Source: Flavobacteriales bacterium (GTDB taxonomy: Bacteria; Bacteroidota; Bacteroidia; Flavobacteriales; Schleiferiaceae). From it: a DNA stretch of 64,000 nt. The notes under the pieces are model-generated. The model searched no databases. It worked only from the letters and a program-made list of their open reading frames with translations, and had not been told where the DNA came from. A program made the position numbers and the translations under genes. Of the stretch, positions 27,422 through 35,513 are shown piece by piece (position 1 is the stretch's first letter; each line of letters begins with the position of its first letter). The stretch lies in the NCBI GenBank assembly GCA_017795025.1, contig CP051243.1, positions 2,566,897-2,630,896 on the forward strand, given 5' to 3'.

Positions 27422-27900
27422 TCCTTGGTTTTTTTCTGTTGCTGGTCGTAATCTGCCATGCGCTCAATTGCGGTAATTAAGATATCCAATACCACATTAT
27501 AGTTTGAAAGCGCCAAGGGGTCGTCCACATTAAGGTCGGCCTTAACGATGGCTAGGTTTCGAAGGTCCTGAAATACCTTTGGGTTGTCAGAGGCCTCTGG
27601 CAAGAGGGGGTCGGCGTTTTGGTAGGCTTCGGTACGCTCTTCGATTACCTCATGAAGTGCTGGACCAGGAACCGAACTTACAGGCATCCCTGCAGACACA
27701 AAGGCATTTAGTAGAATCATAACTGAGTCAACCAAGATTTCGTGTTGGTCATCACTAAACTCATCGGCAATGTCGGTAAGGAAGCCCATCAAGTAGGGCT
27801 GGTCTTCCATTACACGAGCTACCAAGGCTCCTTGTTCGGTGGGCTCCATCGCCATATACTCAGATATGGATTCGGCTACGTAATCATGATTTTTTCGCAT
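27418..27900 (-). CDS. Conserved-looking hypothetical protein coupled to paaI
   Basis: The 160-aa acidic soluble protein has no signal peptide and appears mostly helical (EILVDSVMILLNAFVSAG; NYNVVLDILITAIERMADYDQQ). I do not recognise a family. It overlaps paaI by four bases, so the two should be made in fixed ratio. Its lack of Cys or clear catalytic motif argues against an enzyme; an adaptor or regulatory role is possible but unsupported. A 133-bp gap without features separates it from the ferredoxin gene upstream. Confidence 0.7.
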   Translation of the reverse strand: MRKNHDYVAESISEYMAMEPTEQGALVARVMEDQPYLMGFLTDIADEFSDDQHEILVDSVMILLNAFVSAGMPVSSVPGPALHEVIEERTEAYQNADPLLPEASDNPKVFQDLRNLAIVKADLNVDDPLALSNYNVVLDILITAIERMADYDQQQKKTKE

Positions 27901-28033
27901 GCTGCAAAGGTAGGGAGGCTAAAAATTATGGCCCCGCCTTTTGCGTATTAGAAAAAGATTTGGCTTCAATTTTAAACGGAAGGCCCAAGAATCACTTCTT
28001 TTATTCGAGGCATAATCCGCGAAACCCTTCCCT

Positions 28034-28354
28034 TTAGGATTTCTTCTCTCCCCAAAAGCCGGGGTGTTTCTTCAACTTTAAGGAAGTCTCTACTTTTATT
28101 TGGCAGGCCAAACGCAAGGCTTGATCCGCTTTATGCGGGGGAAAGTTTAAGCGCCACTTTTCCACGCCTTTAGGGGGTGGCGCCTCGCCAGATAAGAGCT
28201 CTAGCGCACAGGTGCCACAAGTTCCCATTCCCTGGCAGTTTAACCATTTCGCCTGGCCCTTATACGGGCTTAGGCCTTTATCCATTAACGCCTTGCGCAA
28301 ATTAACTCCTGACGGAACTGCCCATTTTTCCCCCTCATATTCAATCTCCGGCAT
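28034..28354 (-). CDS. Plant-type 2Fe-2S ferredoxin
   Basis: The 106-aa protein has the C-x5-C-x2-C-x(34)-C pattern of plant-type [2Fe-2S] ferredoxins: Cys40, Cys46, Cys49 (NCQGMGTCGTC) and Cys84 (LACQIKV). It is a small soluble electron carrier. It lies 10 bp after the ABC ATPase within the paa cluster. The paa epoxidase normally takes electrons from PaaE, which has its own 2Fe-2S domain, so this ferredoxin may serve another redox step or act as an alternative donor. Confidence 0.85.
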   Translation of the reverse strand: MPEIEYEGEKWAVPSGVNLRKALMDKGLSPYKGQAKWLNCQGMGTCGTCALELLSGEAPPPKGVEKWRLNFPPHKADQALRLACQIKVETSLKLKKHPGFWGEKKS

Positions 28355-28364
28355 ACTCCCTTTA

Positions 28365-29117
28365 TTAATCGGAGACCTCCTCTGTTGCCGTATCGGCAGG
28401 CGAGCCTCCTCGAATCTTTTGAATAAAGAACTCTTCCAGTTCCTTTAAGGTTTGTTCGTTGGTGTGGATATCCTTTACAATTTGCCCGTGATCCAAAATC
28501 ACAATTCGCTCACAAAACTCTGCCACATGGGCTAAGTCGTGACTTGAAATAAGCAGGGTCATGTCGGTCTCTTTGTTCAGTTTATCCAGTTCATCGCGCA
28601 ATCGAAACTGGGTCGAAGGGTCCAAATTAGCGAAAGGTTCATCTAAAATTAAGATATCTGGCTTGCCCAATAATGCGCCAACAACCCCTACCTTTTTTTG
28701 GTTTCCTTTTGATAAATCGCGGATATACTTCTTTTTACCGCGAATTTCCCCCGCGAAGAAATCTTCATACTTGCTAAGGACTTTATCTAAATCACCAGCC
28801 GTTAAGCCATGTAAGGAGGCAATAAACTGAAAGTACTCATCGGGTGTGAGGTAGTCGATTAGAAAGCCCTCATCAATAAAACTACCGGTATAATGCTTCC
28901 AGGCTTCGCTCTTAGCCACATCCTCTCCCTTGCTGAGTACACTTCCGCTGTCTGCCTGAATTAAATCTAAAATGAGTCGGAATAAAGTGGTTTTACCAGC
29001 ACCGTTATTCCCAACCAGACCCAAAGATTGTCCTGCCTTAAACTCCAAATTGGGAATATCCAATACCGTTACTCCGCTGTACGACTTCTTCAGGTTTTTA
29101 ATATCTATAATTTCCAT
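28365..29117 (-). CDS. ABC transporter ATP-binding protein
   Basis: The 250-aa ATPase has Walker A GLVGNNGAGKTTLF, signature LSKGNQKKVG and Walker B DILILDEPFANLD, followed by an H-loop (SSHDLAHV). The ATG at 29117 is preferred over an upstream TTG. It pairs with the DUF5687 permease ending 11 bp upstream, as in many Bacteroidota genomes, and should power an export function of unknown substrate. The two genes sit between paaH and the ferredoxin gene. Confidence 0.9.
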   Translation of the reverse strand: MEIIDIKNLKKSYSGVTVLDIPNLEFKAGQSLGLVGNNGAGKTTLFRLILDLIQADSGSVLSKGEDVAKSEAWKHYTGSFIDEGFLIDYLTPDEYFQFIASLHGLTAGDLDKVLSKYEDFFAGEIRGKKKYIRDLSKGNQKKVGVVGALLGKPDILILDEPFANLDPSTQFRLRDELDKLNKETDMTLLISSHDLAHVAEFCERIVILDHGQIVKDIHTNEQTLKELEEFFIQKIRGGSPADTATEEVSD

Positions 29118-29128
29118 TTTCAATGTTT

Positions 29129-30607
29129 TTAGTCTCGCTCGCGGTATCCCGCAGCATTAATGTATTTTTTCTCTTTAAAATTCTTGATGGTTTCCCTAAT
29201 GAATATCTTATGGGTGGCCAGGCCCACTACTCCAAGTAGAGCTAAAAATGCCAAGCCATAATATTCAAGGTCAAATATTTTAAAGCCCTGAAAGGCCAGT
29301 AGAGGCACCACCATTAGCGGGATAACAATTACAAATTGAGCCGCACCTGTTCCTTGATAGTTAAAGGCCGAGCCTTTACTGAGGTCCACTGGTTTCTTAT
29401 TATAGGTGCTGGCAAATAATAATACGGCAGTATTAATCCCTATGTTATACAAAAAGGTTGCTGTATTAATATAAAAGGCATGCACCCCAAAATAGATATA
29501 AGGTAGGGTAAGTAGGTACATAACCACACAGGAAAGAATCATGAGGTAATACTTGGCCCGGTAAAATTCTTCCATCGAATAAGCGCGGGTTAAAATTCCA
29601 TCGAAGTAGGCGCTCTCCCAGCTTACCAAGAACTGACCATAATTAATCATGAAAATACCGGTCATGAAAATACCGACAAACATTAACCAGGTGTAATTAT
29701 CGGCATAGGTTTCATTCCCGTAAAAAATAAGTCCATAAAGGGCGAAAAAGCCGCTCATATACAATGCGGTTTTCGTCCTGCGATTTCGGGTAATGAGCTT
29801 TAGTTCGTTAGCCATCATCAAGCCCAAGGGGCCTCGCTCCTCTAGGAAACTGAAGCGGAAGGCGCTGGCTTCCTTAGCTTTAGTTGACCAGCGATCAAGG
29901 TGTGTCATTTCCAATAAAAAGCGGTAATTCACTAAGTAAACCAAGATCATCAGGCCAATAGGCCAAAGGCCTAAAATGTGGTTCTGCGCGAGGGGCAAAT
30001 AAACGGCTTTAGAAAGGGCGGTTAAATCGATTAGCTCAAAGTAGTGAGCGGCATATAAAGCCCCTAAGAGCGCGGTGATGGCCCAAAATATTTTGGCTTT
30101 AATGGCTAATACTCGTTTAAGGTAAATGGCTAAATAATGGTTTATAAAAACCACTGCCAACATACTAATCGGCCAAACTATTTGATGGGTTAAGCCATAC
30201 TCCTCAGGAATAACCCTAATCGCCCAAGGCACGATAAAGAGGAGCGGTAAAAGGTTAAAAAAGTTGAAGACCGAGCTTTGCAGTAAAAAGTGCACGACTT
30301 TTTTCTTGCTGATGGGCTGCGTAAGGTAGTGCTGTACGGTAATGACATTCAAATCTTGAAGAAAGAACCGCATAACTAGGTCGGCCAAGAGATAAAACAA
30401 AAGCCCAGAGCTAAAAATCGGAGTAAGCTTTTCGGCATCTTTAAATGCATCCTGAAGTATTTCCTTCATGAAATACCCTAAAAAGCCAAAAGAGGCCAGG
30501 AAATAGACAGCCACTAAAAACAGTAAAATCTTTACGCCCCAACCCTGTCTAAAAAAGGTGCTTCGTAAAGTTTTCTGCCAGCGGTGCCGGAATAAAGTGA
30601 GGTACAT
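29129..30607 (-). CDS. ABC transporter permease, DUF5687 family
   Basis: The 492-aa protein has about eleven or twelve hydrophobic helices and begins MYLTLFRHRWQKTLRSTFF, characteristic of the DUF5687 permeases of Bacteroidota. The partner ATPase lies immediately downstream. No substrate is known for the family. It is the first non-paa gene after paaH, 85 bp beyond it, and is probably in the same transcript. Confidence 0.8.
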   Translation of the reverse strand: MYLTLFRHRWQKTLRSTFFRQGWGVKILLFLVAVYFLASFGFLGYFMKEILQDAFKDAEKLTPIFSSGLLFYLLADLVMRFFLQDLNVITVQHYLTQPISKKKVVHFLLQSSVFNFFNLLPLLFIVPWAIRVIPEEYGLTHQIVWPISMLAVVFINHYLAIYLKRVLAIKAKIFWAITALLGALYAAHYFELIDLTALSKAVYLPLAQNHILGLWPIGLMILVYLVNYRFLLEMTHLDRWSTKAKEASAFRFSFLEERGPLGLMMANELKLITRNRRTKTALYMSGFFALYGLIFYGNETYADNYTWLMFVGIFMTGIFMINYGQFLVSWESAYFDGILTRAYSMEEFYRAKYYLMILSCVVMYLLTLPYIYFGVHAFYINTATFLYNIGINTAVLLFASTYNKKPVDLSKGSAFNYQGTGAAQFVIVIPLMVVPLLAFQGFKIFDLEYYGLAFLALLGVVGLATHKIFIRETIKNFKEKKYINAAGYRERD

Positions 30608-30692
30608 TGGCGTTGATTTGTTGAGTTAGTACTGCTCGGTTCCTCTAAATTACAGCAATCCCAACAAATTTTCGCAAGTCCTTGATATTGTG

Positions 30693-31847
30693 TTAGAAAA
30701 ACTTCTTGTTTGCGGCCACCATTCGGCGTAAAAGCACAGAGGCGCGATAGCGGTCTTCGCGATAATCGTTGTATAAGGCATCAAGCCTATTGAGCACAAA
30801 GTCCAATCCTAATTCATCGGCCCAAGCCAAAAGACCTTTGGGGTAGTTCACACCTTTGGTCATAGCCAAATCAATATCCTTGGCCGAAGCGATTCCTAAG
30901 TGAAGCGCATCTGCCGCTTCATTGATAAGCATAACTAGTATGCGTTCTAAAATAGCTTGTCCAAGCGCCTCGTCTTTATGGGGCTGCGGTTTACTGGCGC
31001 CTTCACGGTAATCGTAAAAACCTCTACCCGTTTTACGTCCTAGCAAACCGGCTTCAACCAATCGCTTCTGACTAAAATTGGGTTTATAGCGCGGATCGTA
31101 GAAAAATGCGGTAAATACACTTTCCGTTACCGCATAATTAACATCGTGACCAATAAAATCCATCAAAGTAAAAGGGCCCATCCTAAACCCGCCTAGCTCG
31201 GTTAAAGCCCAGTCAATGGTGGCTATATCGGCCATTCCCTCTTCGTAAATTCTCACTGCCTCTCCATAAAAGGGACGAGCCACACGATTTACAATAAAGC
31301 CCGGGGTGTCTTTAGCGAGAACCGTTACTTTTCCCCAGGCATCGATTAAGGCCTTGGCCTGATTCACGATTTCTGAATCGCTCGTAATGGCCGGAATGAT
31401 TTCCACCAAAGGCATTAGGGGCGCTGGGTTGAAAAAATGGATCCCTAGCACACGTTCGGGCTTTTGACATGCTGAGGCAATGGAAGCAATGGAAAGGGAA
31501 CTGGTGTTGGAAGCTAAAATGGCATCATCACCACAAAGGTCTTCTAACTGCTTAAATAGCGTTTGCTTTGTATCAAGGCGCTCCACAATGGCCTCTATAA
31601 CCATGCCGCAGCCTTGTAAATTCCCCATCTCGGTTTCGTACTTCAACCTTTGTAAAATGGTTTGATCTTCCCCTTCGGTGAGCTTTCCTTTTTCCACTAA
31701 ACGCGCTAAAATCTTCTGGTGACCTGCTTTCGATTTTTCAAGGGCAGCCCGATGGTTATCAACGATTACAACCTGATGTCCGTTTTGGGCGGCAACTTGC
31801 GCAATCCCTGAGCCCATGGCTCCGGCGCCAACTATTCCAATTTTCAT
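30693..31847 (-). CDS. paaH: 3-hydroxyadipyl-CoA dehydrogenase
   Basis: The 384-aa enzyme has an N-terminal Rossmann motif GIVGAGAMGSGIAQ, a catalytic-region HFFNPAPLMPLVEI and a duplicated C-terminal 3HCDH domain. It oxidises 3-hydroxyadipyl-CoA to 3-oxoadipyl-CoA using NAD, the step before PaaJ. It is shorter than E. coli PaaH (475 aa). It lies between paaG and the ABC genes on the same strand. The name PaaC is used for the same enzyme in older nomenclature. Confidence 0.88.
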   Translation of the reverse strand: MKIGIVGAGAMGSGIAQVAAQNGHQVVIVDNHRAALEKSKAGHQKILARLVEKGKLTEGEDQTILQRLKYETEMGNLQGCGMVIEAIVERLDTKQTLFKQLEDLCGDDAILASNTSSLSIASIASACQKPERVLGIHFFNPAPLMPLVEIIPAITSDSEIVNQAKALIDAWGKVTVLAKDTPGFIVNRVARPFYGEAVRIYEEGMADIATIDWALTELGGFRMGPFTLMDFIGHDVNYAVTESVFTAFFYDPRYKPNFSQKRLVEAGLLGRKTGRGFYDYREGASKPQPHKDEALGQAILERILVMLINEAADALHLGIASAKDIDLAMTKGVNYPKGLLAWADELGLDFVLNRLDALYNDYREDRYRASVLLRRMVAANKKFF

Positions 31848-31886
31848 GCTTTTGTTTTTATGCTTTCGCTAGATGCGAGTTTAACA

Positions 31887-32666
31887 TTACTCTCCTTTAA
31901 ACTCCGGCTTGCGTTTTTCTAAAAATGCTGCGGTCCCTTCGCGGTAATCGTAGCTTTGTCCACATTCGGTTTGGTACTTGTCCTCTAAGGCCAATTGATC
32001 CTCTAAGGTATTTTGATAGGTAGCGTTTAGAAGCGCTTTTGTCCGCGCCAAGGCCAGGGTAGGCATCGTACTCAATTGGCTAGCAATTTTCTGTGCTAGA
32101 TCGTAATATTCATCAGCGGAAGCGACTTTATAAACCATTCCCATTTCCAAAGCCTCTTGTGCGCTAAGCTTATCACCCAGCATCATTAATGCTGAAGCAC
32201 GTTGCAGGCCAACCAGCCTTGGTAGGGTGTAAGTACCTCCACTGTCTGGGATGAGACCAATCTTCGAAAAGGCCTGTATAAAAGAAGCGGCCTCGCTAGC
32301 CACTACTACATCACAAGCTAAAGCGATATTCGCTCCTGCTCCTGCCGCCACGCCATTTACCGCTGCTACAACGGGCTTTTCTAAATTTCGAACCGCTTCA
32401 ATAATGGGATTATAGTGCTCGGTAACAATCTTAGTGAGTTCTGGACCCTGGGGATCGGTTGCTTCGGCTAAATCCTGCCCCGCGCAAAATGCTTTACCAT
32501 TACCGGTGAGAACCACCGCTCGAATGCTCTTATCTACTTGTGCTTTGGCAAATTCTGCTTGAAGGGCCAAGGCCATTTCGCGCACAAAGGCATTGTATTT
32601 ATCCGGACGATTTAAGCGAAGGGTTAAAACGCCACCATCTTGTGAAGCCTGTATAAATTCGGACAT
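31887..32666 (-). CDS. paaG: 1,2-epoxyphenylacetyl-CoA isomerase
   Basis: The 259-aa crotonase-fold protein has the oxyanion-hole segments FCAGQDL and GVAAGAGANIALACD. The single catalytic Asp141 lies in LIPDSGGTYTLPR. The second acidic residue expected of hydratases is absent, as in PaaG. It opens the ring epoxide of phenylacetyl-CoA to the oxepin-CoA. The C-terminus YDYREGTAAFLEKRKPEF is typical. Context with paaABCD and paaH supports the assignment. Confidence 0.88.
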   Translation of the reverse strand: MSEFIQASQDGGVLTLRLNRPDKYNAFVREMALALQAEFAKAQVDKSIRAVVLTGNGKAFCAGQDLAEATDPQGPELTKIVTEHYNPIIEAVRNLEKPVVAAVNGVAAGAGANIALACDVVVASEAASFIQAFSKIGLIPDSGGTYTLPRLVGLQRASALMMLGDKLSAQEALEMGMVYKVASADEYYDLAQKIASQLSTMPTLALARTKALLNATYQNTLEDQLALEDKYQTECGQSYDYREGTAAFLEKRKPEFKGE

Positions 32667-32765
32667 GAGAGTTCTTTTGTCGCGAAGTTAGGGATTGAGC
32701 AGGAGTTTAAAGGCTTGGAAGCGGGTGCATTAATCAAAGTGTAGAAAGGCCCTGCCCACTAAAGG

Positions 32766-33242
32766 TCACAGGCACTTGAAATAGTCGAAGGGCTCCTTGC
32801 AGTCTTCACATTGATACAAGGCTTTGCAAGCGGTGGAGCCAAATTGAGAAATCATCTTGGTATTGCGCGACTTGCAACGGGGACACATCACCTTTTTTGC
32901 CTCGCCAAATAATACGGACTTATCGGCTGAGCTTCCCTCAGGTGGCGCAATTCCATACTCCTGAAGTTTTTGTTTTCCCTCTTCGGTCATCCAATCTGTG
33001 GTCCAAGGAGGAGAAATTAGGGTTTTAACCTCAACCTCATTATACCCTGCCTCTTCTAGGGCCCAGCGAATATTACTTTCTATTTCATTCATCGCCGGAC
33101 AGCCAGAGTAAGTGGGGGTTATGCTAACGGTTAATTTCCCATCTTGCTCTTCAACATCTCGAACCACGCCCATATCCACTACCGTTAAAACCGGGATTTC
33201 AGGATCGGAAACGTTTTTTAATATGTTCCAAACTTTATCCAA
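32766..33242 (-). CDS. paaD: Phenylacetyl-CoA epoxidase subunit PaaD
   Basis: The 158-aa protein has an N-terminal MIP18/DUF59-type domain (VSDPEIPVLTVVDMG ... YSGCPAM) and a C-terminal Cys-rich zinc-ribbon-like tail (CPRCKSRN ... CEDCKEPFDYFKCL). PaaD helps mature or assemble the epoxidase. The start appears to be TTG at 33242: the only codons between it and the in-frame upstream stop are AGC, AAG, AGA and ATT. It lies 105 bp downstream of paaC and 99 bp upstream of paaG. Confidence 0.9.
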   Translation of the reverse strand: MDKVWNILKNVSDPEIPVLTVVDMGVVRDVEEQDGKLTVSITPTYSGCPAMNEIESNIRWALEEAGYNEVEVKTLISPPWTTDWMTEEGKQKLQEYGIAPPEGSSADKSVLFGEAKKVMCPRCKSRNTKMISQFGSTACKALYQCEDCKEPFDYFKCL

Positions 33243-33347
33243 AATTCTCTTGCTTTAAGGCTAAGGATTTGATCAGGGTAAGGTCCTCAAGTTTGCTTTT
33301 TAAACTAGGGCTTTGCTGTGTTCCATCAGAACTGATTGCGCTTAGCG

Positions 33348-34100
33348 CTACCACTCGGCCTCGGGGTGCATGCGTGGAAGGTGCTGCATCTCAGCTAAAA
33401 CATAGCCCAAATATTCGGAGTGTTCTCCTTGTTTACCTCCGCTTTGCATCCAACCGTCTTCGGGCTTTGTAAGGGTTGCCATCTCTATAATCTGACTCAC
33501 CTTTTGGTCCCATTGCTCTTTGATGCGGTTTAAATCAACGCCAATGCCGGCTTCCAACATGGCCTTATCTACCTCATCCATCATGAACATTTCGCCAGTC
33601 CATTCCCAAAGGTCGTTTAAGGACTCTTGCACGCGGCGATGACTTTCCTCCGTGCCATCCCCTAAACGGATTAGCCACTCGGCGCTCCACTGAGCGTGGT
33701 AAGTGATTTCCTTAATTGCTTTTTGGGCAATATCCTTTAAACGCTCGTCGGCAGATGAAAGTAAAGCGGTATAAAAGAAATAATTGTAGGTGTCGAATAG
33801 AAACTGACGGGCAATTGTTCTGCCCCAGTCACCGTTCTTTAGCTCTACCATCAAGCAGTTGTGATACTCGGTTACATCGCGGAAAAAAGCCATCTTATCC
33901 TCCGTGTAACCTTCTCCTTTTTGCTCGGCAGCGTATTGCATCAATAAACGGGCCTGTCCTAGTTGGTCGAGAGCGATATTGGTGAGCGCAATATCCTGCT
34001 CTAAAATGGGGCCGTGTCCGCACCATTCACCAAGTCTTTGTCCAAGGATTAAGGCATTATCGCCAAGCCTTAAGGTATATTGTAATAATTGATCTTTCAA
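33348..34100 (-). CDS. paaC: Phenylacetyl-CoA epoxidase structural subunit PaaC
   Basis: The 250-aa ferritin-like protein is a paralogue of PaaA without the full diiron site. It forms the stable PaaAC core of the epoxidase. Recognisable segments are IALDQLGQARLLMQYA and KEITYHAQWSAEWLIRLGDGTEES. The start is TTG at 34100 (LKDQLLQYTLRLGDNAL read with Met); no ATG is available in frame nearby. It follows paaB by 26 bp. Confidence 0.93.
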   Translation of the reverse strand: MKDQLLQYTLRLGDNALILGQRLGEWCGHGPILEQDIALTNIALDQLGQARLLMQYAAEQKGEGYTEDKMAFFRDVTEYHNCLMVELKNGDWGRTIARQFLFDTYNYFFYTALLSSADERLKDIAQKAIKEITYHAQWSAEWLIRLGDGTEESHRRVQESLNDLWEWTGEMFMMDEVDKAMLEAGIGVDLNRIKEQWDQKVSQIIEMATLTKPEDGWMQSGGKQGEHSEYLGYVLAEMQHLPRMHPEAEW

Positions 34101-34126
34101 GAGGATGATTTTTAAGGAGAGGTGCC

Positions 34127-34417
34127 CTACATGTGGCCTACCTCATCCGGAATTTCATAAAAGGTAGGATGACGATAGACCTTATTGTCGGCCGGAGTGA
34201 ATAATGGTTCCGACTCATCAGGAGATGAGGCTGTTATCTCATCCGAAGGCACTACCCAAATGCTAATCCCTTCGCTTCGACGCGTATATACATCCCGGGC
34301 GTTTTTTATGGCCATTGCTGCATCGGGAGCGTGCAAGCTTCCCACATGTTTATGGCTTAGGCCGTTGCGGGAGCGAATAAAAATCTCCCAAATCTTCCAG
34401 TTATCTTTTGAGCTCAT
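34127..34417 (-). CDS. paaB: Phenylacetyl-CoA epoxidase subunit PaaB
   Basis: The 96-aa small subunit has the family core WEIFIRSRNGLSHKHVGSLH, AMAIKNARDVYTRR and a C-terminal YRHPTFYEIPDEV. It bridges PaaAC heterodimers in the epoxidase. The ATG at 34417 is chosen because the family begins just before the W(E/I)F motif; further upstream the frame overlaps the end of paaA. It sits 25 bp after paaA. Confidence 0.95.
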   Translation of the reverse strand: MSSKDNWKIWEIFIRSRNGLSHKHVGSLHAPDAAMAIKNARDVYTRRSEGISIWVVPSDEITASSPDESEPLFTPADNKVYRHPTFYEIPDEVGHM

Positions 34418-34442
34418 ATTTAGAGGTGGTTTGGTCTTTTCT

Positions 34443-35405
34443 TTAAGCAGCACTGCCTTCCTCAGCCTTGCGAGCGGCTTGCTTCTCAGCGTAAGCATTG
34501 GCGGCTTCTCGTACCCAGGCACCGGCATTGTGCGCATCCTGACGAGCTTTCATTCTCTGTTTATTGCATTTTCCGTTGCCGGAAATTACCTGATAAAACT
34601 CCTCCCAATCAATGGTGCCAAAATCGTAGTGGCCTCTCTCCTCGTTCCATTTTAGATTTTTATCGGGAACCGTTAGGCCCAAATACTCGGCTTGCGGAAC
34701 TGTTTTGTCGATAAACTCTTGACGCAACTCATCGTTACTCTTGCGCTTAATCTTCCATTTCATGGACTGCGCAGAGTTTGGTGAATTATCGTCGGTAGGG
34801 CCAAACATCATTAAAGAGGGCCACCACCAGCGGTTAAGTGCCTCTTGTGCCATTTTCTTTTGGGCAGGAGTTCCTTTTGCCAGCGACATTAAAATCTCAT
34901 AACCCTGACGCTGGTGAAAACTTTCTTCCTTACAAATGCGAACCATGGCTCTACTGTAGGGCCCATAGGAGGTTCTACAAAGCATCACTTGATTGGCGAT
35001 CGCCGCACCATCTACTAACCAACCAATGGCGCCAATATCGGCCCAGGTGGGAGTGGGATAATTAAAAATGCTGGAGTATTTGGCTTTTCCACTAAGGAGG
35101 TCCTCCACTAGATCCATGCGATCGGCACCAAGGGTTTCGGCGGCACTGTATAAGTATAAACCATGGCCGGCCTCATCTTGGACCTTTGCCAAAAGCGCCA
35201 CTTTTCGACGCAATGAAGGCGCTCTAGTAATCCAGTTTGCTTCTGGCAACATGCCAACAACCTCGGAGTGAGCGTGCTGTGAAATTTGACGGACTAGCGT
35301 TTTCCGGTACTTTTCCGGCATCCAGTCTTTGGGCTCGACTTTATTCTCTCCATCAACATACGCCTGAAAGCGTTCCTCTAAATTCATTTCTTTAGTCATA
35401 TTCAT
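34443..35405 (-). CDS. paaA: Phenylacetyl-CoA epoxidase catalytic subunit PaaA
   Basis: The 320-aa diiron oxygenase subunit carries two ferritin-like E-x2-H pairs, in [14 protein letters not shown] (about residue 75) and [11 protein letters not shown] (about 163), that bind the iron centre. It adds one oxygen atom across the aromatic ring of phenylacetyl-CoA. A GTG at 35423 lies inside the likely -7 promoter box (35423-35430), so I take the ATG at 35405; ATGs at 35399 and 35390 are also possible. It is the first gene of the minus-strand paa transcript. Confidence 0.95.
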   Translation of the reverse strand: MNMTKEMNLEERFQAYVDGENKVEPKDWMPEKYRKTLVRQISQHAHSEVVGMLPEANWITRAPSLRRKVALLAKVQDEAGHGLYLYSAAETLGADRMDLVEDLLSGKAKYSSIFNYPTPTWADIGAIGWLVDGAAIANQVMLCRTSYGPYSRAMVRICKEESFHQRQGYEILMSLAKGTPAQKKMAQEALNRWWWPSLMMFGPTDDNSPNSAQSMKWKIKRKSNDELRQEFIDKTVPQAEYLGLTVPDKNLKWNEERGHYDFGTIDWEEFYQVISGNGKCNKQRMKARQDAHNAGAWVREAANAYAEKQAARKAEEGSAA

Positions 35406-35422
35406 CTTTTTTGAGAGCGTCA

Positions 35423-35430
35423 CAAAGATA
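35423..35430 (-). promoter_or_regulatory. Possible -7 box of the paaA transcript
   Basis: On the minus strand this reads TATCTTTG, an exact match to TAnnTTTG, 18 bases before the preferred paaA ATG. A -33 TTTG at the usual 19-21 spacing is not present; the nearest (35459-35462) is 28 bases away. Confidence 0.5.
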
Positions 35431-35441
35431 GTATCTATACT
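35428..35441. promoter_or_regulatory. Candidate operator 1 in the paaA/paaE spacer
   Basis: Overlapping palindromes ATAG-TAT-CTAT (35428-35438) and AGTAT-CT-ATACT (35430-35441) abut and overlap the paaA -7 box. The ATAG...CTAT arms are shared with the second candidate operator. Confidence 0.5.
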
Positions 35442-35462
35442 TAAAACTAAAGGGCTCGCAAA

Positions 35463-35493
35463 TTGTTCCTAAGCCTATTAGAATGTACTTTTG
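35463..35493 (+). promoter_or_regulatory. Promoter of paaE
   Basis: TTG (35463-35465) is followed after 20 bases by TACTTTTG (35486-35493), a good match to the Bacteroidota -33/-7 promoter (TTG, 19-21 bases, TAnnTTTG). It predicts a short leader before the ATG at 35512. Confidence 0.7.
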
Positions 35494-35498
35494 CGAAA

Positions 35499-35513
35499 AT
35501 AGATTGAATCTAT
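35499..35513. promoter_or_regulatory. Candidate operator 2 over the paaE start
   Basis: ATAGATT-G-AATCTAT is a perfect 15-bp palindrome covering the predicted transcription start and the first two bases of the paaE ATG. This is a position where a bound repressor would block transcription. It shares ATAG...CTAT arms with the palindrome near the paaA promoter. Confidence 0.6.
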
